A DNA stretch of 64,000 bases from Myxococcus stipitatus (GTDB taxonomy: Bacteria > Myxococcota > Myxococcia > Myxococcales > Myxococcaceae), in NCBI RefSeq assembly GCF_038561935.1, contig NZ_CP102770.1:5394001-5458000 (forward strand), read 5' to 3'. This document shows positions 56,688 through 64,000 of this stretch, piece by piece. The notes under the pieces are model-generated. The model had not been told where the DNA came from. It did not search any database and was given only the letters and a program-made list of their open reading frames with translations. The translations under genes and the position numbers were made by a program. Each line of letters opens with the position of its first letter. Within the stretch, counting starts at the first letter, position 1.

Positions 56688-57881
56688 ATGAAGAAGACGC
56701 TCTCCCTCATGACACTGCTCGCCGCGGGTGCCAGCCAGGCCGCGGGGTTTCAGATCGACACGCAGAGCGCCCGCTCGACGGGCATGGGCAACGCGGCCAC
56801 CGCGTGGTTGGACGACTCGTCGGCCATCTACTCCAACGCGGCCAACATCCTGGGTGTGAAGCGGTTGGATATCACCGTGGGAGACACGGGCATCCTGCCG
56901 CTGCTGGAGTTCACGCCGGACGGAGGCACCGCGCAGAGCCAGAAGCTGACGGTGTCTCCGCCGCCGCACGTGTTCGCGGTGTTCCGCCCCTTCGAGTCGC
57001 TCGCGTTCGGCGTGGGTGCCTACGCGCCCTACGGCGCGCGCAGCCGGTGGAAGGACGACTTCGTGGGGCGCTTCCGCGGGAAGGAGTCGAGCCTCACGGC
57101 GTATTACATCAACCCCACCGTCGCGTATCAGCCGCATGAGGCGATCCGCGTGGGCGCGGGCCTGGACATCGTGCGCTCCACCGTGGAGATCCGCCGGGGG
57201 CTGAACTTCGTGGAGGGCGAGGGCGCCATCCACCTGGGCGGCGGCGCGTGGGGCGTGGGCTTCAACGCGGGCGTCCAGGCGGAGCTGCTCCCGAAGGAGC
57301 TGACGCTCGGGGTGCACTTCCGCAGCGCGGTGGCCGTCACGTTCGACGGCAAGGCGGACTTCCAGGACGTGCCCACGGAGTTCCAGCAGCGGATGACGGA
57401 CCAGCGCGTGAGCGCGGACGTCACCTTCCCCTCCACGCTCGCCATCGGCCTGGCCTTCTTCCCGATGGAGCGGCTGACGATGGCCTTCGATGCGCAGGTG
57501 ACGTTCTGGTCCTCCTTCGAGCAGCTGGCCATCGAGTTCCCGGACACGCCGGCCCTCAACAACCCGGTGGCGAAGAACTGGGCGACGAAGGTGAAGTACC
57601 ACCTGGGCGCCGAGTACGCCGTCACGCCCCAGCTCCAGGCGCGCGCGGGCTTCGTCGCGGACCTGGCACCGAGCCCCGAGGAGACGCTCACCCCGGACCT
57701 CCCGGACGCGGACCGCTACAAGCTCACCGTGGGCGCGGGCTACACCTTCGGCGCGCTGCGCGCGGACGCGGGCTACCAGTTCGTCATCCTCTCGGACACG
57801 ACGAGCACCGCGCCCGGCATGCCCGGCACGTACTCCGGCTCCGCGCACGTGCTGAGCGTGACGCTCGGCTACGCGCTGTAG
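56688..57881 (+). CDS. FadL-family outer-membrane transporter
   Basis: 397 residues from ATG 56688, preceding a signal peptide ending at QAAG-F. The mature N-terminus GFQIDTQSARSTGMGNAATA, then WLDDSSAIYSNAAN, is the FadL hatch region. The rest is strands of a 14-stranded barrel, with VGAYAPYGARSRW and a C-terminal TLGYAL. FadL proteins take up long-chain fatty acids or other hydrophobic compounds. Its stop abuts the stop of the convergent cyclic-nucleotide-binding gene. A link to the divergent NRPS operon is possible but unproven. Confidence 0.9.
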   Translation: MKKTLSLMTLLAAGASQAAGFQIDTQSARSTGMGNAATAWLDDSSAIYSNAANILGVKRLDITVGDTGILPLLEFTPDGGTAQSQKLTVSPPPHVFAVFRPFESLAFGVGAYAPYGARSRWKDDFVGRFRGKESSLTAYYINPTVAYQPHEAIRVGAGLDIVRSTVEIRRGLNFVEGEGAIHLGGGAWGVGFNAGVQAELLPKELTLGVHFRSAVAVTFDGKADFQDVPTEFQQRMTDQRVSADVTFPSTLAIGLAFFPMERLTMAFDAQVTFWSSFEQLAIEFPDTPALNNPVAKNWATKVKYHLGAEYAVTPQLQARAGFVADLAPSPEETLTPDLPDADRYKLTVGAGYTFGALRADAGYQFVILSDTTSTAPGMPGTYSGSAHVLSVTLGYAL

Positions 57882-58694
57882 TCAGCCCTCGGAGCTGGAG
57901 ATGATGCCCATGGTCCGGTGCATCCGCTCCAGCCCCAGGCTCACGAGCGCCCGGCGGATCTCCGCCTGTCCCCAGAAGAGCTTGCGGAACACGGTCTGAT
58001 CCAACCGCAGCATCGTGCAGGAGGTCCGCGCCGTCACCGTGGCCGTGGCCAGCCGTCCTCGCAGCAGGGAGACCTCTCCGAAGATGTCTCCTTCCGTCAT
58101 GTCGGGATAGGCGGTGATGCGCCCGTCCCCATGCGTGTGGAAGACCCCGCAGCGGCCTCGCAGCAGGATGTAGAGCGCGTCCCCCGGAAGTCCACGCGTG
58201 AGCAGGGTCTCGCCCACGCCGACGGAGTACGGCTCCAGCGCCCCGCCCAGCTGGGCCCAGAGCCCGGGTGACAAGCCGCTCAACAGCGGGCTGCTCCGCA
58301 GGGCATCCGCCAGCAGCCGCTCCCGGCACCGCATGGCGACGACGGGGGCCTCCACGCCGTGACGCGCGCCAGCGACCGCGAGCCCGTTGAGCGACAGCTC
58401 CCGCACCACGGTCCGCTCCACGGTGACGACACTGGCCATTCGTGGACAGTGCGTCATCAGCGCCAGCTCGCCGAAGAAGTCCCCCGCGCCGAGCATGGCC
58501 AGCATCCGCGCCTCCCGGCGGTGGGTGGGCTCGCGGCACACCGCCACCTTGCCCTCCAGGATGACGAACATCGACGCGCCCGTGTCCCCCTCGCGCACCA
58601 CCACCTGACCGGCGGGGAGGAACCGCGTCCAGACTGGCAACGGCGCGGGCCCCATCGGCTGCAAGGAAGGGATTGGGGAAACCGGATTCGACAT
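57882..58694 (-). CDS. protein with two cyclic-nucleotide-binding domains, no DNA-binding domain
   Basis: 270 residues from ATG 58694. The two cNMP domains are at about 20-130 ([40 protein letters not shown]) and 150-255 (GETLLTRGLPGDALYILLRG, EGDIFGEVSLLRGRLATATV). Both have the phosphate-binding cassette in altered form, with GEL/GEV but no clear Arg in the cassette. There is no helix-turn-helix, so it is not a classic CRP. It lies 97 nt downstream of a Crp-type regulator. Confidence 0.82.
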   Translation of the reverse strand: MSNPVSPIPSLQPMGPAPLPVWTRFLPAGQVVVREGDTGASMFVILEGKVAVCREPTHRREARMLAMLGAGDFFGELALMTHCPRMASVVTVERTVVRELSLNGLAVAGARHGVEAPVVAMRCRERLLADALRSSPLLSGLSPGLWAQLGGALEPYSVGVGETLLTRGLPGDALYILLRGRCGVFHTHGDGRITAYPDMTEGDIFGEVSLLRGRLATATVTARTSCTMLRLDQTVFRKLFWGQAEIRRALVSLGLERMHRTMGIISSSEG

Positions 58695-58791
58695 GCCGCC
58701 TCCACGGACTGTGAGTGGATTCGGAAGCCCAAAGTAGCGGCGCTTCGGAGCGACCGCAGTGAAGCCCCTCACAGCTCGAACCAACACAATC

Positions 58792-59475
58792 CTAGGGGGT
58801 TTCCCTCACCAGGCGGTCAGGATGGACCAAGGTGATTCTCCCTCCCTCATAAGACAGCAATCCCTCACGCACGTAGAAGCGCAGCCACTTGTTGGTGCTC
58901 TCCCGCGTCAACCCGCAGAGGTTGGCGATCTCCGTCTGGGTGAGCCTCAAGGGGATGACCACACCGCCCGCGCCGCCGCTCTCGCCTTGCTCTCGCGCCA
59001 GCCCCAGCAGCACCCGCACCAGCCGCTCGCGCGCGTCCAGGAAGTGGGTGTCGTGGACCAGCTGTGTCACGTGGCGGACCATGCGACTCAACGTCGCCAG
59101 CAGCGCGGTGGCCACGCTCGGGCGGGCCTCCACGTAGCGGCGGAAGTCCTCCCGCTGGAGGATCAACAGCTCCGAGTCCTCTCGCGCCACCGCGTCCGTG
59201 GAGCGCGGCTCTCCATCCAGGAGCGCCAGCTCTCCGAAGAAGTCCCCGCGCGACAGCAAGGAGAGGATGACCTCCTTGCCCTCCGGCGAGCTCAGCCGGA
59301 TGGCCACCTCTCCGCGGCGGATGACATACAGCGCGGTGCCCACGTCGCCCTGAAGGAAGACAACCTCGCCGCGCCCGAAACGACACGGACGCAGCAGCGA
59401 AGACAGGCTCTCCAATGCCTCGCTGTCCAGGTGCTCGAAGAGCGATATCTCGGACAGCAGTTGCGCGTGTGACAT
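58792..59475 (-). CDS. Crp/Fnr-family transcriptional regulator
   Basis: 227 residues. The N-terminal cyclic-nucleotide-type domain (10-125) has [20 protein letters not shown] and [21 protein letters not shown] dimerisation helix follows, then the C-terminal winged helix-turn-helix (about 155-225; [20 protein letters not shown]). No Fe-S cysteines are present, so it is Crp-like rather than Fnr-like. The ligand is unknown. It is divergent from the myxochelin genes, with 240 nt between the starts. Confidence 0.9.
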   Translation of the reverse strand: MSHAQLLSEISLFEHLDSEALESLSSLLRPCRFGRGEVVFLQGDVGTALYVIRRGEVAIRLSSPEGKEVILSLLSRGDFFGELALLDGEPRSTDAVAREDSELLILQREDFRRYVEARPSVATALLATLSRMVRHVTQLVHDTHFLDARERLVRVLLGLAREQGESGGAGGVVIPLRLTQTEIANLCGLTRESTNKWLRFYVREGLLSYEGGRITLVHPDRLVRETP

Positions 59476-59599
59476 GCCATCCCCCCGGAACCAGGACAGA
59501 CGTCCCCGGTCCCCACCCCATCAGAGCCCACCCGCACCCCACATTGCATCCCCGCTTTCGCTCGCACCCTGGCGGCTTCGCTGCGAGTGACAACCACCC

Positions 59600-59664
59600 T
59601 TGACACCGACTTGGGCGCATGGCACTTAATCCGCCCAATATCGATAATGAGAACCATTCTCATT
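59600..59664 (+). promoter_or_regulatory. Fur-box promoter of the myxochelin genes
   Basis: A -35 TTGACA (59600-59605) is followed 17-19 nt later by CACTTAAT. Just downstream, GATAATGAGAACCATTCTC (59643-59661) matches the Fur consensus at 16 of 19 positions. It contains a perfect inverted repeat AATGAGAA-CCA-TTCTCATT (59646-59664). The ATG of mxcC is 52 nt further. Iron-repressed transcription is strongly predicted. Confidence 0.8.
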
Positions 59665-59715
59665 TATCCGGTTTCCGACAGGCGCTCCGACGCGAGGCCG
59701 AAGGAGTCGAAGTCG

Positions 59716-60489
59716 ATGGGCGAGACACCCCGGGTGGCGTTGGTGACGGGAGCGGCGCAGGGCATTGGCGCGGAGGTGGCCAGGGTCCTGGCGGCGGAGT
59801 TCACCGTGGCCGCGCTCGACACGAACGCGGAGGGGCTGCTCGCCTTGGTCTCCGAGCTGCGGGGGCGCGGGCAGAAGGCCGCCGCGTGGCCGGTCAGCGT
59901 GGGAGACGCCGCCGCCGTGGAGACGGTGGTGGAGCGCATCGAGCGGGAGCTGGGCCCCATCCACACCCTGGTCAACGTCGCGGGCGTGCTGCGGATGTCT
60001 CCGGTGGTGTCCATGACGGACGAGGACTGGGCCACCACCTTCGGGGTGAACACGAACGGGGTGTTTCATGTCTCGCGCGCGGTGGCTCGGCGCATGATGC
60101 CCCGCCGCGCGGGAGTCATCGTCACGGTGAGCTCCAACGCCTCCGGGACGCCGCGCATGCAGATGGGCGCGTATGCCGCGTCCAAGGCCGCCTCCACCAT
60201 GTTCACCAAGTGCCTGGGGCTGGAGCTGGCCGAGTACGGCATCCGCTGCAACGTGGTGTCGCCGGGCTCCACCGACACGGCCATGCAGCGCCTGCTCTGG
60301 AAGGACGAGCACGGCGCGGACGCCGTCATCGCGGGCGCGTCGGAGTCCTACCGCGTCGGCATCCCCCTGCGCCGCATCGCCACGCCGCGCGACATCGCGG
60401 ACGCGGTGCAGTTCCTCGTGTCGGACCGCGCCCGCCACATCACCCTCCACGACCTCCGCGTCGACGGGGGCGCCACGCTGGGCTGTTGA
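59716..60489 (+). CDS. mxcC: 2,3-dihydro-2,3-dihydroxybenzoate dehydrogenase
   Basis: 257 residues from ATG 59716, with AAGGAG upstream. SDR fold: NAD site [24 protein letters not shown], catalytic Ser in [11 protein letters not shown] and YAASKAA (YxxxK). It oxidises 2,3-dihydro-2,3-dihydroxybenzoate to 2,3-dihydroxybenzoate, the EntA step. The order dehydrogenase, isochorismate synthase, AMP ligase, isochorismatase equals that of the myxochelin cluster (mxcC-D-E-F), which supports the name. Confidence 0.9.
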   Translation: MGETPRVALVTGAAQGIGAEVARVLAAEFTVAALDTNAEGLLALVSELRGRGQKAAAWPVSVGDAAAVETVVERIERELGPIHTLVNVAGVLRMSPVVSMTDEDWATTFGVNTNGVFHVSRAVARRMMPRRAGVIVTVSSNASGTPRMQMGAYAASKAASTMFTKCLGLELAEYGIRCNVVSPGSTDTAMQRLLWKDEHGADAVIAGASESYRVGIPLRRIATPRDIADAVQFLVSDRARHITLHDLRVDGGATLGC

Positions 60490-60533
60490 CCCTCCCCTCC
60501 CTGTCCTCGAGGGCCTTCGTGCGTCCAGGAATT

Positions 60534-60552
60534 GATAACGATTCTCCGTATC
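60534..60552 (+). promoter_or_regulatory. second Fur box, before mxcD
   Basis: GATAACGATTCTCCGTATC agrees with the Fur consensus at 13 of 19 positions, in a locally AT-rich stretch 45 nt before the mxcD GTG. mxcD may thus have its own iron-regulated promoter besides the one before mxcC. Confidence 0.6.
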
Positions 60553-60596
60553 AAAATCAAAGTTTCGACACAGTGGTGGAAAGCAGGAGTCACGCC

Positions 60597-61829
60597 GTGA
60601 CGCAGACTGATCGTTCCGTGGCACCCCAGAAGCTGGCCGCGCAGTTGCTCGAGAGCTACGAGGCGGGCTCTTCGTTCTTCTTCGCCTCGCCTCGCCGCAC
60701 GCTGTTGGCGCGAGGCACGTTCGCCACGGTGCCGCACGTGGGTGGCGCCAGCTCGCTGGAGCGGCTGCCGGAGCGCGTGGCGGCGGTGCTGGGCGACTCG
60801 CGACAGGCGGACCATGACATCCCCGTGGCGGTGGGCGCGGTGCCCTTCGACGGCAGCGTGCCCGCGCAGCTGGTGGTGCCCCTGACGATCCAGCGCGCGG
60901 GGCCGCTGGTGTTCGACGACATGGCCATGCCCCTGCCCTCGCAGCCGGCGCGCTACACGGTGCGGCCGGTGCCGGAGCCCTCCGCGTACCTCGACGGCGT
61001 GGCCCAGGCGCTGAAGCGGATGGAGCAAGGCCCGCTGCGCAAGGTGGTGCTGTCGCGCGCGCTGCACCTGAGCGCGACGACGCCCATCGACCTCCAGCGC
61101 CTGCTGCACAACCTGGCCCGGCGCAACCCGTCCGGTTACACGTTCGCGGTGGACCTGCCCTCGCGGGGGGCGGCCTTCCCGGGCGAGGGACGGCGCACGC
61201 TGATTGGCGCCAGCCCGGAGCTGCTCGTGTCTCGCTCGGGGATGCAGGTGCTGGCCAATCCCCTCGCGGGCTCGGCGGCGCGCAGTCCGGACCCGGTGGA
61301 GGACCAGCGGCGGGCCCAGGCGCTGCTCCAGTCGCCCAAGGACCTGCACGAGCACGCGGTCGTCATCGACGCGGTGGCGGAGGCGCTGCGTCCGTTCTGC
61401 AAGAACCTGGAGGTGCCCGCGCGGCCGTCGCTCGTGAACACGCAGACGATGTGGCACCTGTCCAGCCGCATCGTCGGTGAGCTGAGGGACCCGGGCATCA
61501 GCTCCGTCACGCTCGCGCTGGCGATGCACCCGACGCCGGCCGTCTGCGGCCATCCCACGGCGCTGGCCCACGCGGCCATCGGCGACATCGAGCCATTTGA
61601 GCGCGGCTACTACACGGGCGCGGTCGGATGGTGCGACGTGAATGGCGACGGACAGTGGGCGGTGACCATCCGCTGCGCGGAGGCCGACGAGCACTCGCTG
61701 CGACTGTTCGCGGGCGCGGGCATCGTCGCGGGCTCCCAGCCGGAGTCGGAGCTGGCGGAGACCGAGGCGAAGTTCCGCACGATGCTCCAGGCGATGGGGC
61801 TGGGCCTGGGTGTCGAGGTGAAGTCATGA
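60597..61829 (+). CDS. mxcD: isochorismate synthase
   Basis: 410 residues from GTG 60597, chosen for AGGAG 7 nt upstream. Chorismate-utilising enzyme of the EntC/DhbC group: [68 protein letters not shown] and [11 protein letters not shown] are all in order. It converts chorismate to isochorismate, the first step of 2,3-dihydroxybenzoate synthesis. Its stop overlaps the mxcE start (ATGA). Confidence 0.93.
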   Translation: MTQTDRSVAPQKLAAQLLESYEAGSSFFFASPRRTLLARGTFATVPHVGGASSLERLPERVAAVLGDSRQADHDIPVAVGAVPFDGSVPAQLVVPLTIQRAGPLVFDDMAMPLPSQPARYTVRPVPEPSAYLDGVAQALKRMEQGPLRKVVLSRALHLSATTPIDLQRLLHNLARRNPSGYTFAVDLPSRGAAFPGEGRRTLIGASPELLVSRSGMQVLANPLAGSAARSPDPVEDQRRAQALLQSPKDLHEHAVVIDAVAEALRPFCKNLEVPARPSLVNTQTMWHLSSRIVGELRDPGISSVTLALAMHPTPAVCGHPTALAHAAIGDIEPFERGYYTGAVGWCDVNGDGQWAVTIRCAEADEHSLRLFAGAGIVAGSQPESELAETEAKFRTMLQAMGLGLGVEVKS

Positions 61830-63454
61830 GCACCGCCGACGCCCGGCTCCCCGGGTGCCCCACGTGGCCCGAGGACTTCGCGGAGCGCTACCGCCGCGCG
61901 GGCTACTGGCGCGGGGAGACCTTCGGCCGGATGTTGCGCGAGCGAGCGGAGCTCCACGGCGACCGCGTCGCGCTCGTCTCCGGCGAGGACCGGTGGACAT
62001 ACCGCGAGCTGGACGCGCGGGTGGACCGGCTCGCGTCCGGGTTCAAGGCCCTGGGCATCCGGGCCAGGGACCGCGTGGTGGTGCAGCTCCCCAACATCGC
62101 CGCGTTCCACGAGGTCTGCTTCGCCCTCTTCCGGCTGGGCGCGCTGCCCGTCTTCGCCCTCCCCGCCCACCGGGGCGCGGAGATTGGCTACTTCTGCGAG
62201 TTCACCGAGGCGGTCGCCTACGTCATCGCGGACCGCCATGGCGGGTTCGACTACCGGACGCTCGCGGCCAGCGTGAAGGCGACGGTGCCGTCGCTCCAGC
62301 ACGTCATCGTCGTGGGCGACGCGGGGCCGTACACCGCGCTGGAGAGCCTCTACCGGACGCCCGAGGCGCTCGAGGAGCCGCGCCCCGACGACGTGGCCTT
62401 CTTCCAGCTCTCCGGCGGCAGCACGGGGGTGCCCAAGCTCATCCCGCGCACGCATGACGACTACCTCTACAGCGTTCGCGCCAGCGCGGAGATCTGCCAG
62501 CTCGACACGTCGAGCGTGTACCTCTGCGCGCTCCCCGCCGCGCACAACTTCCCCATGAGCTCACCCGGTGTGTTCGGGACGCTCCACGCGGGCGGCACGG
62601 CGGTGCTGGCCCTCCACCCGAGCCCGGACGTGGCCTTCCCGCTCATCGCGCGGGAGAAGGTCACCATCACCGCGCTGGTGCCCCCCCTCGCCATGGTGTG
62701 GATGGATGCGGCCAAGGCGCGCAGGCACGACCTGTCCAGCCTGAAGGTGCTCCAGGTGGGCGGCGCGAAGCTGAGCTCGGAGGCCGCCGCGCGCGTGAAG
62801 CCCGCGCTGGGCTGCACGCTCCAGCAGGTCTTCGGCATGGCGGAGGGGCTGGTCAACTACACGCGCCTGGATGACTCCGAGGAGCACATCCTCCACACCC
62901 AGGGCCGCCCCATCTGCGCCGACGACGAGGTCCGCATCCTCGACGAGGACGGCCAGGATGTGGAGGTGGGCCAGACGGGCCAGCTCTTCACGCGCGGGCC
63001 CTACACGATTCGCGGCTACTACAAGGCGGAGACCCACAACGCGCGGGCCTTCACGTCCGACGGCTTCTACGGCACCGGCGACCTGGTGCGGATGACGGCG
63101 GATGGGTACCTGGTGGTGGAGGGCCGCGCGAAGGACCAGATCAACCGCGGCGGCGACAAGGTCGCGGCGGAGGAGATTGAAAACCACCTCCTGGCCCACC
63201 CCATGGTCCACGACGCCGCCGTCGTCTCCATGCCGGATGCCTTCCTCGGCGAGCGCACGTGCGCGTTCGTCATTCCGCGAGGGACGCCACCTCCCGCCAC
63301 TTCGCTGACCTCGTTCCTCCGGGAGCGCGGGCTGGCTGCGTTCAAGATTCCGGACCGGGTCGAGTTCGTCGACACGTTCCCGAAGACCGGCGTCGGCAAG
63401 GTCAGCAAGAAGGCCCTGCGCGAGGCGCTCGTCCGTCCCGCCGCCACCCGCTGA
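61826..63454 (+). CDS. mxcE: 2,3-dihydroxybenzoate-AMP ligase
   Basis: 542 residues. Stand-alone adenylation enzyme of the EntE/DhbE type: [17 protein letters not shown] at the start, A3 loop [50 protein letters not shown], and the C-terminal [20 protein letters not shown] and [10 protein letters not shown]. It activates 2,3-dihydroxybenzoate and loads it on the aryl carrier domain of MxcF. Translationally coupled to mxcD. Confidence 0.94.
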   Translation: MSTADARLPGCPTWPEDFAERYRRAGYWRGETFGRMLRERAELHGDRVALVSGEDRWTYRELDARVDRLASGFKALGIRARDRVVVQLPNIAAFHEVCFALFRLGALPVFALPAHRGAEIGYFCEFTEAVAYVIADRHGGFDYRTLAASVKATVPSLQHVIVVGDAGPYTALESLYRTPEALEEPRPDDVAFFQLSGGSTGVPKLIPRTHDDYLYSVRASAEICQLDTSSVYLCALPAAHNFPMSSPGVFGTLHAGGTAVLALHPSPDVAFPLIAREKVTITALVPPLAMVWMDAAKARRHDLSSLKVLQVGGAKLSSEAAARVKPALGCTLQQVFGMAEGLVNYTRLDDSEEHILHTQGRPICADDEVRILDEDGQDVEVGQTGQLFTRGPYTIRGYYKAETHNARAFTSDGFYGTGDLVRMTADGYLVVEGRAKDQINRGGDKVAAEEIENHLLAHPMVHDAAVVSMPDAFLGERTCAFVIPRGTPPPATSLTSFLRERGLAAFKIPDRVEFVDTFPKTGVGKVSKKALREALVRPAATR

Positions 63455-63490
63455 CTCCTCTTCTTCCCGCCCCACCAAAGGACCTGCCCC

Positions 63491-64000
63491 ATGGCGCTCC
63501 CCGCCATCACCCCCTACCCGATGCCCGGCGTCGCCGACCTCCCGAAGAACAAGGTCGCGTGGACGCCCGACCCCAAGCGCGCGGTGCTGCTCATCCATGA
63601 CATGCAGCGCTACTTCGTGGAGGCGTTCACCGCGGGCGCCTCGCCCGTCACGGAGCTGGTCGCCAACATCCAGCAGCTGCGGCGGCACTGCGCCTCGCTC
63701 GGCATCCCCGTGGTGTTCTCCGCGCAGCCGGGCGGCCAGACGCCGGAGCAGCGCGGACTGCTGCTCGACTTCTGGGGCGGCGGCATCAACGGCGGCCCGC
63801 TCCAGAAGCAGATCATCGACGCGCTCACCCCGGGCGACGGCGACATCCAGCTCACCAAGTGGACCTACAGCGCGTTCCGCCGCACGAACCTGCTGGAGAT
63901 GATGCGGGAGAAGGGCAAGGACCAGCTCATCATCTGCGGCATCTACGCGCACATCGGCTGCCTCCAGACGGCCAGCGATGGGTTCATGAGCAACATCCAG
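63491..64000 (+). CDS. mxcF: isochorismatase (with aryl carrier domain expected), cut by window end
   Basis: The first 170 residues are visible, and the frame is open to base 64000. AAAGGACC precedes the ATG. The isochorismatase core reads MALPAITPYPMPGVADLPKN, AVLLIHDMQRYFVEAF (catalytic Asp), TKWTYSAFRRTNL and IICGIYAHIGCLQTASDGF. It hydrolyses isochorismate to 2,3-dihydro-2,3-dihydroxybenzoate. EntB/MxcF proteins carry a C-terminal aryl carrier domain, which would lie beyond the window. Confidence 0.9.
   Translation, partial: MALPAITPYPMPGVADLPKNKVAWTPDPKRAVLLIHDMQRYFVEAFTAGASPVTELVANIQQLRRHCASLGIPVVFSAQPGGQTPEQRGLLLDFWGGGINGGPLQKQIIDALTPGDGDIQLTKWTYSAFRRTNLLEMMREKGKDQLIICGIYAHIGCLQTASDGFMSNIQ

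Overview
The window is chromosomal DNA from a high-GC myxobacterium, most likely a Myxococcaceae member (Myxococcus, Corallococcus or Pyxidicoccus type). This rests on strong G/C third-position bias in every real gene, a myxochelin-type siderophore cluster at the right end, a lipoprotein AHH-nuclease toxin with an Imm11-type partner (the layout of Myxococcus SitA/SitI pairs), many outer-membrane proteins, and dense short-spaced operons. I saw no rRNA, tRNA, IS element, phage gene or CRISPR array.

Layout. 1-3401: a partial DUF4382 lipoprotein, a pair of exported proteins and a small orphan. 3369-6161 (minus): ECF sigma factor, response regulator and histidine kinase in one operon. 6383-13580 (plus): the complete GlgE alpha-glucan pathway, glgE-treS-mak-glgB. 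13567-25352: nucleoside hydrolase, VOC protein with divergent LysR regulator, a prenyl synthase/GbsR-type regulator/GGCT-like operon with a palindromic operator, MFS transporter, chemoreceptor, M20 amidohydrolase and outer-membrane proteins. 25365-25753 (minus): a SugE/Gdx guanidinium exporter behind a guanidine-III (ykkC-III) riboswitch. 25816-35238: SulP transporter, outer-membrane protein, AspT-type antiporter, HAD hydrolase and a membrane patatin-like protein.

The most unusual locus is 35468-37818. It encodes a 226-residue protein with a leader and an alternating 26/25-residue repeat (five full copies and one truncated), then an ATP-grasp ligase, then a 2-oxoglutarate/Fe(II) oxygenase whose start overlaps the ligase. 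This reads as a multi-core graspetide-like (omega-ester/amide RiPP) system with an added hydroxylase. Next to it lies the lipoprotein toxin/immunity pair (37886-39818).

40154-47961 holds a small XRE regulator, a bile-acid-symporter-family transporter, a membrane protein, periplasmic asparaginase, aspartate 4-decarboxylase, an FGE-type protein and an ornithine-cyclodeaminase-family protein. Asparaginase, decarboxylase and the AspT-type antiporter could together form an Asn to Asp to Ala route. 49045-56345 (minus) is a tight five-gene operon: NRPS (PCP-A-PCP-C, proline-like code), alpha-oxoamine synthase, CitE-like lyase, MaoC hydratase and quinone oxidoreductase. It looks like an undescribed small biosynthetic cluster. 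After a FadL-type porin and two cyclic-nucleotide-binding proteins, the window ends in Fur-box-controlled mxcC-mxcD-mxcE-mxcF (2,3-dihydroxybenzoate supply for myxochelin), with mxcF cut by the window edge.
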